DNA of 64,000 nucleotides from Clostridia bacterium (lineage in GTDB: Bacteria; Bacillota_A; Clostridia; UMGS1883). The DNA is taken from assembly GCA_017467965.1 (NCBI GenBank), contig JAFUJZ010000027.1:1-64000 (forward strand), read 5' to 3'. This document shows, piece by piece, positions 53,443-62,232 of this stretch (position 1 is the first letter of the stretch; each line of letters starts with the position of its first letter). The notes under the pieces were generated by a model that was not told the origin of the DNA, ran no database searches, and worked only from the letters and a program-made list of their open reading frames with translations. The position numbers and the translations under genes are program-made.

Positions 53443-53919
53443 ATGAACAAATATTTTGAGGTGCGTCGTGCAAGCGAGCATGATGCAGAGGCAATAGGCC
53501 AGATTACAGCAGAGGCTTTTGAAAAGTACTGCGAATTGGCAGGGCTTGAAACTATTGCCGCACTTAACGAAACAATCGAAGATATACACAAGGATATCGA
53601 GGAAAAAATTGTGCTCGTTGCATATATCGACAACGAGGTTGTAGGTAGTGTACGAGTTGGCATCAACGAAGAAACCATGGAGGCATATCTCAGCCGTTTT
53701 GGTGTGAGTACAAAATATCAAAATCTTGGTATCGGTAAAGCACTTATGAACATGGTTGACATAACAATGCGTCACAATAAGGTTAAGCGTATTTGTCTGC
53801 ATACTGCATCAAAGGTTTTTTCTTTGGTAAGATTTTACTACGGTAGAGGCTTTTATATTGACTCGACAAGTAAAGACCGCGGCTATGTGAGAGCACTCTT
53901 GGTAAAGGATTATGAATAA
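53443..53919 (+). CDS. GNAT-family acetyltransferase
   Basis: The 158-residue protein has a GNAT fold with the acetyl-CoA loop in VSTKYQNLGIGKALMN (QxxGxG form) and a C-terminal LVRFYYGRGFYI. Substrate unknown. It follows repeat copy B with AAAAGGAC upstream. Its last codons (encoding YVRALLVKDYE) are found again, with synonymous changes, at 53972-54010, so a second copy of the gene once lay downstream. Confidence 0.85.
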   Translation: MNKYFEVRRASEHDAEAIGQITAEAFEKYCELAGLETIAALNETIEDIHKDIEEKIVLVAYIDNEVVGSVRVGINEETMEAYLSRFGVSTKYQNLGIGKALMNMVDITMRHNKVKRICLHTASKVFSLVRFYYGRGFYIDSTSKDRGYVRALLVKDYE

Positions 53920-53920
53920 A

Positions 53921-53968
53921 CACCTCATCCACCGCCAAGGCGGTCCCCCTTCCCCTCGAGGGGAAGGC
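53921..53968 (+). repeat. Hairpin repeat, copy C, with changed stem
   Basis: CACCTCATCC, stem 1 ACCGCC / GGCGGT (different bases but still paired), then CTTCCCC TCGA GGGGAAG. It starts one base after the acetyltransferase stop and is followed at once by a remnant of a duplicated 3' gene end. Confidence 0.9.
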
Positions 53969-53971
53969 AGG

Positions 53972-54010
53972 AGCTACGTAAGAGCGCTTTTGGTAAAGGA
54001 TTATGAATGA
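53972..54010 (+). pseudogene. Remnant of a second acetyltransferase gene (3' end only)
   Basis: Twelve codons encode SYVRALLVKDYE and a stop, almost the same peptide as the end of the gene at 53443 (GYVRALLVKDYE), but several third positions differ (tac/tat, gta/gtg, gcg/gca, ctt/ctc). The preceding sequence is repeat copy C instead of the rest of the gene. This is best explained by an older tandem duplication whose second member was later reduced to its tail. Confidence 0.7.
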
Positions 54011-54011
54011 T

Positions 54012-54041
54012 AAAAAAGTGAGGATTTTTCCTCACTTTTTT
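54012..54041 (+). terminator. Rho-independent terminator
   Basis: AAAAAAGTGAGGA / TCCTCACTTTTTT with a 4-base T loop. Confidence 0.9.
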
Positions 54042-54077
54042 CGTGCAAAAAAATGTCGATATATGTAAAAAAATCTA

Positions 54078-54106
54078 TTGCCTTTAATAATTTAAAGAGC
54101 TATAAT
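54078..54106 (+). promoter_or_regulatory. Promoter of the polysaccharide deacetylase gene
   Basis: TTGCCT (54078-54083), 17 bases, TATAAT (54101-54106). Transcription would start near 54113, which supports ATG 54141 over ATG 54114 as the start codon. Confidence 0.65.
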
Positions 54107-54140
54107 TATTTATATGACCAAATATGCGGAGGCAAGGAAA

Positions 54141-55553
54141 ATGGCAGATATCGAAATAAAACTGAACGGCGATATGCTCGATAGTAGTATTTATGCAGCA
54201 GAGGATGAAGCTTTGCGCAGAAAAATACAAGAGGGCAGAGAGGCACGCCGTAAAAAGCGTAAAAGAAAGCTTTTGATTGAAAGATGTGTTTTTCTGGGTA
54301 TTATTGCACTGATAATTATTTTAATAATATGGGCAATAGTCGGTGCGATAAATTCTAATAATGAAAAGGCAAGAATTGCAGAAGAAGAGGCGGCACTTCT
54401 TGAAAAGACTAACGAAGAGGCTTTGAAAGAGGCTGAACGTCTTGCAGCAGGCTATGACTATGACGCTGCTATTGAAAAAATCAAGGGCTGTAAAGGCTAT
54501 GAACAAAACACCGACATGGTCAACGCAATCAAAAAATATGAAGAAACAAAGGCGACAATGGTACGCTATAAAGATGTGAATAGTATTACGCATGTGTTTT
54601 TCCATACGCTTGTTGCTGATACCGCGTTGGCTTTTGACGGAGACTACAAGGAAGCAGGCTATAATCAGTACATGACTACAATCAGCGAGTTTAACCGCAT
54701 GATGGAGGAAATGTACGCACGTGGTTACGTATTGGTGGATATACACGATATTGCAAAGGAAGTTATCGACGAAAATGGTAATACAAAGTTTGTACCGGGT
54801 GATATTTATCTGCCCGAGGGGAAAATCCCATTTGTTATGAGCCAGGATGACGTATCCTACTATGACTATATGGCAGGGGACGGCTTTGCTACAAAAATCG
54901 TGATTGACGAAAACGGAATGCCCACTTGCGAATATGTTCAGCCTGACGGTACGGTAACATACGGTGATTATGACCTTGTACCGCTACTCGAAAGCTTTAT
55001 CCAAAAGCATCCTGATTTTTCCTACAGAGGGGCAAGAGCGGCATTAGCTATCACGGGCTATAACGGTGTCTTGGGCTATAGGACATGTCCGACAGAAGAA
55101 GGGTATAATCCCGATGATATTGAAAAAGCAAAAAAAGTTGCCGAAAGAATGGTTGAATGCGGCTGGACGTTTGCCAGCCATACATGGGGACATCAGAAAT
55201 ACGGTCTTATTAGCTTTGAAAAGCTTAAAGAGGATGCTACAAAATGGGATACTGAAGTAAAGCCTATTTTGGGTGACGTGGATGTACTTATATATGCAAA
55301 CGGCTACGACATTGCAGGTATTGAAAGCTATTCCGGTAATAAGTACGAATTTTTGAAATCACTGGGATTCAAATACTATTGTAATGTAGATTCATCAAAG
55401 GCGTGGGTACAGATAAGAGACGGCTATGTACGTCAAGGCAGACGAAATCTTGACGGATACAGAATGTGGTATTCTCCCAAAAAACTGGATGACCTGTTTA
55501 ATGTGGAGGATGTATGGGACAACACAAGACCAACTCCCGTGCCACCAATTTAA
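54141..55553 (+). CDS. Membrane-anchored polysaccharide deacetylase
   Basis: The 470-residue protein has a cytoplasmic basic stretch (RRKKRKRK), one membrane helix (FLGIIALIIILIIWAIVGAI), an Ala/Glu-rich coiled-coil-like stalk (about 80-150) and a C-terminal NodB-like domain. Within it the catalytic Asp pair (MSQDDVSYYDY) and the metal His pair (SHTWGH) are visible. It should deacetylate peptidoglycan or another surface glycan outside the membrane. I choose ATG 54141 because GGAGGCAAGG precedes it; ATG 54114 lies almost at the transcript start. Confidence 0.85.
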   Translation: MADIEIKLNGDMLDSSIYAAEDEALRRKIQEGREARRKKRKRKLLIERCVFLGIIALIIILIIWAIVGAINSNNEKARIAEEEAALLEKTNEEALKEAERLAAGYDYDAAIEKIKGCKGYEQNTDMVNAIKKYEETKATMVRYKDVNSITHVFFHTLVADTALAFDGDYKEAGYNQYMTTISEFNRMMEEMYARGYVLVDIHDIAKEVIDENGNTKFVPGDIYLPEGKIPFVMSQDDVSYYDYMAGDGFATKIVIDENGMPTCEYVQPDGTVTYGDYDLVPLLESFIQKHPDFSYRGARAALAITGYNGVLGYRTCPTEEGYNPDDIEKAKKVAERMVECGWTFASHTWGHQKYGLISFEKLKEDATKWDTEVKPILGDVDVLIYANGYDIAGIESYSGNKYEFLKSLGFKYYCNVDSSKAWVQIRDGYVRQGRRNLDGYRMWYSPKKLDDLFNVEDVWDNTRPTPVPPI

Positions 55554-55560
55554 AAACAAA

Positions 55561-55594
55561 AAAATGGCGGTGCCCAAAGGGCATCGCCATTTTT
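55561..55594. terminator. Terminator between convergent genes
   Basis: AAAATGGCGGTGCCC / GGGCATCGCCATTTTT, 3-base loop, one mismatch; also suited to the minus-strand gene ending at 55599. Confidence 0.9.
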
Positions 55595-55598
55595 GCAT

Positions 55599-58220
55599 TT
55601 ATTCTAATGTAGTTGTTTTTGCTGTTGCAAGGGGAGTGATGTTGTTGATACCGTTCCAGGAGAAAACCTTTACTGTTTCAATCGTTGCACCTGTGAGGGT
55701 TGCGGTGCCGTCCGTAGAAGTTGCAACACTTATAAGCTGATTATCTGTATCAAAGCCTGCAACAAGGTAAATGCTGTCAGCTTTTTCGTTGTATTCGAAG
55801 GTTACGGTAACTGTTTCACCTTCCAGAGTAGCTTCGGGAATTGTTGTAAATGAAACATATTCTTCTTCGGCTTCACGGATTGAGAAATCGTCAAAATACC
55901 AGTAGGGACCTAAACCGCCGTTGTTGTCACCGCCGAGCCAACGGAACCAGAAGAGAACATAGTCAGTGTCTTCTGTTGCGGTAAACGCTCTTTCAACGGT
56001 TGTCCATTCTGTACCGATATAACCTGCAGAAGATGCTGTAGCGCTGTTTTCGTCGTCACCTTCGTTTGCAACGAGGCTTGTTGTAAGATAACCGCCGTCA
56101 GCACCTGTTTTGTGCTTCACTTTATAAGATACGATATAAGTTTTGCCGGGTTCTACCTTGACATAACGCTTAAGTGAACATAAACCGTCTTTGCCGTCGT
56201 TCCAACGGGAGCCGAATGCCCAGTTACCGTCGGGAATGATATTTGAAGCGGAGGTTGCCGCACCGTTGTCTGTAATAACAGATGTGCTGTTTACTGCATA
56301 ACAGTGGTTTGTTGTGTAAGGTGAACCGAATGCGTTGTTTGTCTGAGCACTAAGCCAGCCTTCTAAGCTGAAATTACCGTTTTCGTCTTCAAAAGAGGGG
56401 TTGGTCATTATATTTTCGCCAACTGCTTTATATGTTTTGAAGTTGCCGAAACGTTCCATAAAATCAATAGATATTTCATCGTAGTTGCCGATGCCTGTCA
56501 TAAAGTTTACGTCGAAGAATGTTCTCTCGTCATCTTCAAGTGTTGCGGCATAGGGGGAGAAGGTGGAAAGGCGGATAATACCTTCCTTTTCATCAAATTC
56601 CGCAAACTTCATAAGTGCATTACCGCCATTATAGGAGAACTGATAGTCAGCAAGCACGCTGTAAACCTTATTGCCGTAAGCGTTTGTAAGCTCAAGTACA
56701 CCATAGCCGTGGCTGTGACCGCCAACCATTAAAAATACGTTGTCATAATTTTTAACAATATTCCAAAGTGTAGAACCGTTAGATGAAAGCTTTGTTTCGT
56801 TAGGCTTTGTATCGGAACAGTTCTGAATATCGTGCATCATAAGGATGACGGGATACTGAGCATATTTTGTAAGCATGCTGTTAAGCCAGCCTGTTTCAGA
56901 ACCGTCAGCGAGCTTGAACATGTCAATATAAACAAGCTTGTAGGGAAAACTGCCTGCAGATATGTCAGCAACGCCACCTGTACCGGAGGGGGAGTATTCG
57001 AGCATATAACCGTCAGAGAGTTTTGCAAAGTCACTGTTTGGACCAAAATATGTATTGTGATACCAGAAATTCTGACCGTTGCCGGAGTCGTGGTTACCTG
57101 TGGGAACTATGGTGCGGATACCGCTCTGGGCAAGAGTTGTGTATGTCTTTGTAATCTGCTGCCACTGGGGCGTTTCCCAGAAATCCTCAACGTTATCACC
57201 AAGGGAAACTATAGTTTCAATATTTGCGTAATCGCGGTTTTCAATAAGCCACGCTACCGCTTTGTCAAGAACATCGCCGCAGAATTTTGTGGTGTTCTGA
57301 GTGTCAGGAACAAAAACCATGTTGTAACGATGCTCTTCTGTTTCCTCAAAAGGAGAATTGTCGCCGTATTCACCTACGAACTCCTCAGGATTAGGGATAA
57401 GCCAGTCAGCCTTATCGTTAAGAGCTGTGTCAGAAATACGAATCTGTTGAATATAACCGCGGGTAAAACGGTAAGGAGAACCGGAGGAAAGAATACGTGC
57501 ACCGATTCTGAATCTGCCGTCGTTAGGGTCGGCATATAAGCCCTGCATTGTAGTAACATCGGCATCACGGAAGGATTCGCAACCGTTTACAAATGTGCGT
57601 ATGCCGTTAGAGTCGCCGATAATAACAATGTGATACCAGTTTTCAGCCTTATCCATTGCAACAGACCACACGTTGGATGAAAGAGTGGACTGGTTGTTGG
57701 CGTTTGCGGGGATAAACTGAATTTCCTTACAGTTGGAAACGTGAACAACACTTGTTACGTTTTCGCCTTCGGTGTCAATGGCGCTAGTTGAGCCAAGACG
57801 GGAAATAAGGCTTGTCCAACGGTCAGCCACAGTCCAGTCCGCAGGCATCTTGTAAAGAATTTCAATTGTATAACCGTTCTTGAAATTGTTGTCGTTAATG
57901 GGTGCTGTGTCTACTGTTACAAAGTCGATACCGCCCTGGATGAGGTTACCATTTAAGTAAATACTGCCGGATTTGCCGTCGAAAGATTCGTCGGAGAAAG
58001 AAGCTGTTTTTCTGAAATTGAGGTTGTAGGTACGCATATTAAGGTCATTGCCGTTGCCGGATTTGTCCTCAATAACCATGGCACCAGACTCAATTGATCC
58101 GCTCTTTACGCCGTCCTCATTAAACTGCCAGTCAGCAACCGTTTGAGCCGATACTGTAAGGGGAAGTGCCGCAAACAGTGTAACAGCTACTGCCGTCAGG
58201 ATTTTTTTGATAGAAATCAT
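55599..58220 (-). CDS. Secreted calcineurin-like phosphoesterase with LamG and carbohydrate-binding modules
   Basis: The 873-residue protein has a signal peptide (1-25, cleavage near VSAQ), a LamG-like domain (about 27-280) and a metallophosphoesterase domain (about 300-580). Motifs in the latter are PDTQN, LGDNVED, TGNHDSG, MMHD and GGHSHGYG. A CBM4/9-like module (about 600-780) with PYWYFDDF and a C-terminal tail with VKVFSWNGINNITPL complete it. It probably hydrolyses phosphate esters on extracellular polymers. The CBM and tail are clearly related to those of the divergent neighbour. Confidence 0.85.
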   Translation of the reverse strand: MISIKKILTAVAVTLFAALPLTVSAQTVADWQFNEDGVKSGSIESGAMVIEDKSGNGNDLNMRTYNLNFRKTASFSDESFDGKSGSIYLNGNLIQGGIDFVTVDTAPINDNNFKNGYTIEILYKMPADWTVADRWTSLISRLGSTSAIDTEGENVTSVVHVSNCKEIQFIPANANNQSTLSSNVWSVAMDKAENWYHIVIIGDSNGIRTFVNGCESFRDADVTTMQGLYADPNDGRFRIGARILSSGSPYRFTRGYIQQIRISDTALNDKADWLIPNPEEFVGEYGDNSPFEETEEHRYNMVFVPDTQNTTKFCGDVLDKAVAWLIENRDYANIETIVSLGDNVEDFWETPQWQQITKTYTTLAQSGIRTIVPTGNHDSGNGQNFWYHNTYFGPNSDFAKLSDGYMLEYSPSGTGGVADISAGSFPYKLVYIDMFKLADGSETGWLNSMLTKYAQYPVILMMHDIQNCSDTKPNETKLSSNGSTLWNIVKNYDNVFLMVGGHSHGYGVLELTNAYGNKVYSVLADYQFSYNGGNALMKFAEFDEKEGIIRLSTFSPYAATLEDDERTFFDVNFMTGIGNYDEISIDFMERFGNFKTYKAVGENIMTNPSFEDENGNFSLEGWLSAQTNNAFGSPYTTNHCYAVNSTSVITDNGAATSASNIIPDGNWAFGSRWNDGKDGLCSLKRYVKVEPGKTYIVSYKVKHKTGADGGYLTTSLVANEGDDENSATASSAGYIGTEWTTVERAFTATEDTDYVLFWFRWLGGDNNGGLGPYWYFDDFSIREAEEEYVSFTTIPEATLEGETVTVTFEYNEKADSIYLVAGFDTDNQLISVATSTDGTATLTGATIETVKVFSWNGINNITPLATAKTTTLE

Positions 58221-58251
58221 TTTAAAACCCTCCTATAATTAATATGTAGTA

Positions 58252-58280
58252 ATTATACTATAATAGTAAAATAATTTCAA
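58252..58280 (-). promoter_or_regulatory. Promoter of the secreted phosphoesterase gene
   Basis: On the minus strand TTGAAA (58275-58280), 17 bases, TATAAT (58252-58257). In the same divergent region, weaker rightward candidates with TATAAT at 58352 and 58363 could serve the gene at 58412. Confidence 0.7.
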
Positions 58281-58411
58281 CACTTAAAAATTTATGTTAA
58301 AATATTTTAAAAAATTTTAAAATTTTACTGTACAAGCGGTTTAAATCGTGTTATAATTATCATATAATTGTGCTCGTTATAGATATATGGGGCATTAAGG
58401 AGGAATTTTAT

Positions 58412-61400
58412 ATGAAAAAAAGTAGGATCATAGCACTTCTCACAGCTGCTATGATGATCATGAGCGTAATCCCTGCTTTTGCAAGTGTTAGCACTTCAGC
58501 AGGCGGCTACTTCGTGGACAGCGAGGGTGCTGTTTATGAAAAGTCCGGCGAAAACATGATTGCAAACCCCGGCTTTGAAGACGGTCTCACAGGTCTTACT
58601 CAGAATGATGAGTACTATGAAGTGTCTTCCGAAGCTGCACACAGCGGTGCGTACAGCTTGAAGGCAATCAAGAGTACAAAGGGTGAGGGTGCTATCACTG
58701 CATATTTCCCCGTGGAAGATGCAAATGCAAGCTACTATCTCTCTTTCTGGTACAAGAATACTGATGCAGATTATGCAAGAAGACCTCGTGTAACTTTTGC
58801 ATTTACAGACTCTTCTAAGGCTATTCCTACCGAAGAAGATGACTTTACAGCAGAAACAAACGCTTGGATTGGGGCAGGTACTGCATCTAACGATCAGGAC
58901 ATGGTATACTCCAAGGGTGATTGGGTTCAGTACTCTACAGTATTGAAGGGTAACGGTAACAGCACAGCATGTGCATATGTTGCTCTCAATATTTACGGTC
59001 TTACAAAGAACGTAGCTTATGTAGACGATTTTGAACTTTATGAACTTATTCCCTCTTCTGAATACGGCGATGTTTTCGCAGAAGCTGTTGCTAACTGGGA
59101 AAATGTTTCTATGCCCAAGGGTAGTCTTGAAGGCTTTGGTACACTTAACCTTCCCAGAGACACAGGCGTAGAAGGTATTGGTGTTGAATGGACTTCCAAT
59201 ACTGTAGCCATCAATGCTGAAACAGGTGAATATTCTTCTCAGGCTGAAGAAGAGCTCGCTATTCTTACAGCACGTCTTTATGTTGAAGGCAGAGAAGATA
59301 TCTATTTTGATTTTGAATATCCCTACATCATAAAGAGCATGTTTGTTCCTTATGTTGAATGGATTAATACAGAGGTATTCGCCACTCTCGGCAGCGCAAT
59401 AAGCGGTGACCTTGATCTTCCTGCAACACATGAAATCAAGGGCTACTATCCTGCTACAATTACATGGAACTGCTCTGATGATACTGTGCTTTCCTCTGAC
59501 GGTAAGTTTACAGCACCTGAAGTAACAGAGTATGTTGACATTGTTGCTACTATTGAATGTAACGGTGAAACAACAACTGTTACAAAGCGCGTGAAGGCTC
59601 TCGGCGGCAACCTTGTAGGCGACGGTCTTATTATGTACTATGACTTCGAAAAGCCTCTTGGCAGTAAGGATACTCTTTACGATAACTCTCAGAATGAAAA
59701 CGTATACAACGCTACTGTTGAAAACGTAACTTTAATTGACGGTTATGCAAGTATCAACGGTGGTACAATCATTCTTCCCTCAAACTATGCTACAGAGCTT
59801 ACAGGTAGCTACTCTGTATCTATGTGGGCAAACCTTGATAAGACAATTGCAACAAGTGGTGCAATGTTCCGTTTCTTTGACTTTGGTGGCGGTACATATA
59901 CATCTCAGTTCCTCAGATACATCCCCGGCACAGGTCAGATTTCTTTCATGGACCGTGGCACATCCGGTGGTGGTGATACATGGGCGATTAATACAAATGT
60001 GACAGACATGGCTCAGACATGGAAGTTGGTTACATTTACATATGAAAAGGGTGGAACCTCTTCTGTAGCAACTCTTTACATTGACGGTGTTGAAGTTGCA
60101 AATTCCGGTAATAACACAACTCTTACAAACAGCATTTTTGATGTTGCAACACAGTCCTCCACAACAGGCTTTATCGGTCGTACACAGTGGGCTAATGCTG
60201 AAAACCCCGACTTTGTAGGTCTTATGGATGACGTAAGAATTTACAACCGTGCTATTACAGCAGACGAAGTTACAACACTTTACAACGAAACACGTCCTAC
60301 TGTTACAGCTCCTGTTACAATTAAGTTTGTAGACATTGAAGGTAACACACTTAATGATGACGTGACAGTATCTGTTGACGTTGATACAACATATGATGTT
60401 CCTGCATCTTATAAGACCCTTCCTTCTTCCTCTGATGCCCAGTATCGTTATGTATATAAATACCTTGCAAGCCAGAGTATTGATTCCGTTTACGTGTCTG
60501 CTGACAGCGAAAACGTATGTACATTAATATTCCAGCTTGAAAAGCAGGCAAAGGGTACAAACCTTCTTGAAAATGGTTCCTTTGAAGACGGAACAACAGG
60601 CTGGACAAACCGCCAAGGCACAGATATCACAGGTGCAACGGTTGAGTATGACAACACAATCGGGGCAAATGTTATGAGACTTGCGACCTTGGGTAAGTCC
60701 TCCACACAAAACATAGGAACAGTTTGGAATGTAGAGATAGGTAAAGAGTACACCATATCCTTTGATATCTATACCGGTGGAGTATTGACTGCAGATAACT
60801 ATCAGTATAACCGTCTTACCGATGGATTTGCACTTGGTGATGTAGGTCAAAGGGAAAATTCAGGTAAGGATATTATTGCTTGGGGTGCATCCTTAACGGC
60901 AAATAGTTGGACTCACTTTGAACAGAATTTCACAGCAACGACTGATGTTCTTTACTTCCAGAGTAGCTGGAGTGCGGGAGAAATGAAGTTTACAAACTTT
61001 GTTCTTGAGGAAGTTACTGATACTCCCGGTCCTAACCCCGAAGACGATACAAAGATTCCCGTAACAATCAAGTTCGTTGATACAGACGGCAACAAGCTTC
61101 GTGAAGACGAAACAGTTAAGATTAACCAGGGTGTTAACGAATACACAGTTCCTGCTTCTTACAAGACAATCGAAGACAAGACAGAAGGCAGCGTAATTTA
61201 TAAGTACACATACAATGCAGAAGCAACAGACGGCGGAGATGTGGTTTCTATCTCTATTCTTCGTGATAACGTTGCAACATTGGTATTTGATGTTATCAAG
61301 GCAGATAAGAACTCCAATTTGGTAGTTGACGGTGGCTTTGAAGATGAGATGGGTAACTTTAGCTGGGGTACATGGCAGTCTCCCGAAACACAGAACTACT

Positions 61401-62119
61401 TTGCCGCTACTTGCGAAGGTTGGTTCTATAAGGTAAACCGTGATACAAATGCTTCCTCTCTTTATAAGGAAGGTCCCGAGCTTACAGCTGAGGATTATGC
61501 ACTCGGTACACGTTGGAACGACGGTGTAACAGGTCTTTGCTCTATGGCAAACTTTGTTCCTGTAGAAAAGGGCAAGACATACATCGTATCCTACGATTAT
61601 AAGCACCAGACAGCCGGTACAGATAGTAGCCACATTTCTACAAGCTTTGTAACAACAAAGAGCATGAGTGCAGGTCAGTCTTCCGGTGCAAACGTTCCTC
61701 AGAATGTTTCTACTGAATGGCAGACAAACACATTTGTAATCACAGCACCCTCTGACGGTTACATTTACTTCCACTTCTCATGGCTTGGTTCCGGTGGTCC
61801 TTCTGCTTCCTCTAACAACGGTAGCGGCCCCTACTGGTACTTTGACAACTTTGAAGTACTCGAAGTAATCACATTTGAAAATAACATCACATATTCTGCA
61901 GGTTACGCTGAAATCCTCGCTGAAGATGGTACAGAAGGTTACCTTGTTCAGGCTACATACGATGATGAAGGCGCACTTACAGGTGTTGTAATCAGTGAAA
62001 AGCTTACACTCAGCAAGGAAAATGTTACAAGAGTTGAAGCTGTAGCAGGCGCAAAGATGATGCTTGTAAAAGACTTAACAAGTCTTGAACCTCTTGCTCC
62101 CGCAGTTATTGCTGAATAA
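58412..62119 (+). CDS. Large secreted multimodular protein (LamG, MucBP-like and carbohydrate-binding modules, no visible enzyme)
   Basis: The 1235-residue protein has a signal peptide (1-28). Modules in order are: CBM-like (about 45-220), Ig-like (300-395), LamG (400-628), MucBP-like 1 (633-710, VTIKFVDIEGNTL), CBM-like 2 (715-870), MucBP-like 2 (881-963, VTIKFVDTDGNKL), CBM-like 3 (967-1153, GPYWYFDNF) and a tail (1155-1235). No catalytic motif or sortase signal is seen, so it is probably an adhesin or scaffold for glycans or mucin. ATG 58412 follows AAGGAGGAA; the upstream in-frame start at 58370 has no such site. Confidence 0.8.
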   Translation: MKKSRIIALLTAAMMIMSVIPAFASVSTSAGGYFVDSEGAVYEKSGENMIANPGFEDGLTGLTQNDEYYEVSSEAAHSGAYSLKAIKSTKGEGAITAYFPVEDANASYYLSFWYKNTDADYARRPRVTFAFTDSSKAIPTEEDDFTAETNAWIGAGTASNDQDMVYSKGDWVQYSTVLKGNGNSTACAYVALNIYGLTKNVAYVDDFELYELIPSSEYGDVFAEAVANWENVSMPKGSLEGFGTLNLPRDTGVEGIGVEWTSNTVAINAETGEYSSQAEEELAILTARLYVEGREDIYFDFEYPYIIKSMFVPYVEWINTEVFATLGSAISGDLDLPATHEIKGYYPATITWNCSDDTVLSSDGKFTAPEVTEYVDIVATIECNGETTTVTKRVKALGGNLVGDGLIMYYDFEKPLGSKDTLYDNSQNENVYNATVENVTLIDGYASINGGTIILPSNYATELTGSYSVSMWANLDKTIATSGAMFRFFDFGGGTYTSQFLRYIPGTGQISFMDRGTSGGGDTWAINTNVTDMAQTWKLVTFTYEKGGTSSVATLYIDGVEVANSGNNTTLTNSIFDVATQSSTTGFIGRTQWANAENPDFVGLMDDVRIYNRAITADEVTTLYNETRPTVTAPVTIKFVDIEGNTLNDDVTVSVDVDTTYDVPASYKTLPSSSDAQYRYVYKYLASQSIDSVYVSADSENVCTLIFQLEKQAKGTNLLENGSFEDGTTGWTNRQGTDITGATVEYDNTIGANVMRLATLGKSSTQNIGTVWNVEIGKEYTISFDIYTGGVLTADNYQYNRLTDGFALGDVGQRENSGKDIIAWGASLTANSWTHFEQNFTATTDVLYFQSSWSAGEMKFTNFVLEEVTDTPGPNPEDDTKIPVTIKFVDTDGNKLREDETVKINQGVNEYTVPASYKTIEDKTEGSVIYKYTYNAEATDGGDVVSISILRDNVATLVFDVIKADKNSNLVVDGGFEDEMGNFSWGTWQSPETQNYFAATCEGWFYKVNRDTNASSLYKEGPELTAEDYALGTRWNDGVTGLCSMANFVPVEKGKTYIVSYDYKHQTAGTDSSHISTSFVTTKSMSAGQSSGANVPQNVSTEWQTNTFVITAPSDGYIYFHFSWLGSGGPSASSNNGSGPYWYFDNFEVLEVITFENNITYSAGYAEILAEDGTEGYLVQATYDDEGALTGVVISEKLTLSKENVTRVEAVAGAKMMLVKDLTSLEPLAPAVIAE

Positions 62120-62129
62120 TTAAAACTAT

Positions 62130-62159
62130 AAAAGAGCCCTTAAAACAAGGGCTCTTTTT
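62130..62159 (+). terminator. Rho-independent terminator
   Basis: AAAAGAGCCCTT / AAGGGCTCTTTTT with a 5-base loop. Confidence 0.9.
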
Positions 62160-62170
62160 GTGTGCCTGAT

Positions 62171-62199
62171 TTGACAATATTATTAAATGATGATATACT
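62171..62199 (+). promoter_or_regulatory. Promoter of RNA methyltransferase gene
   Basis: TTGACA (62171-62176), 17 bases, TATACT (62194-62199). Confidence 0.75.
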
Positions 62200-62232
62200 T
62201 TTTTCATAATAAAAAGATTGAGGAAAACAAAA

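Noticed and set aside
58496..59431. 311-codon frame on the minus strand inside the large secreted protein gene
   Set aside because: It has no ribosome-binding site, is Cys-rich and of implausible composition, and mirrors the codon bias of the plus-strand gene. The same holds for the minus frame at 60893-61774.
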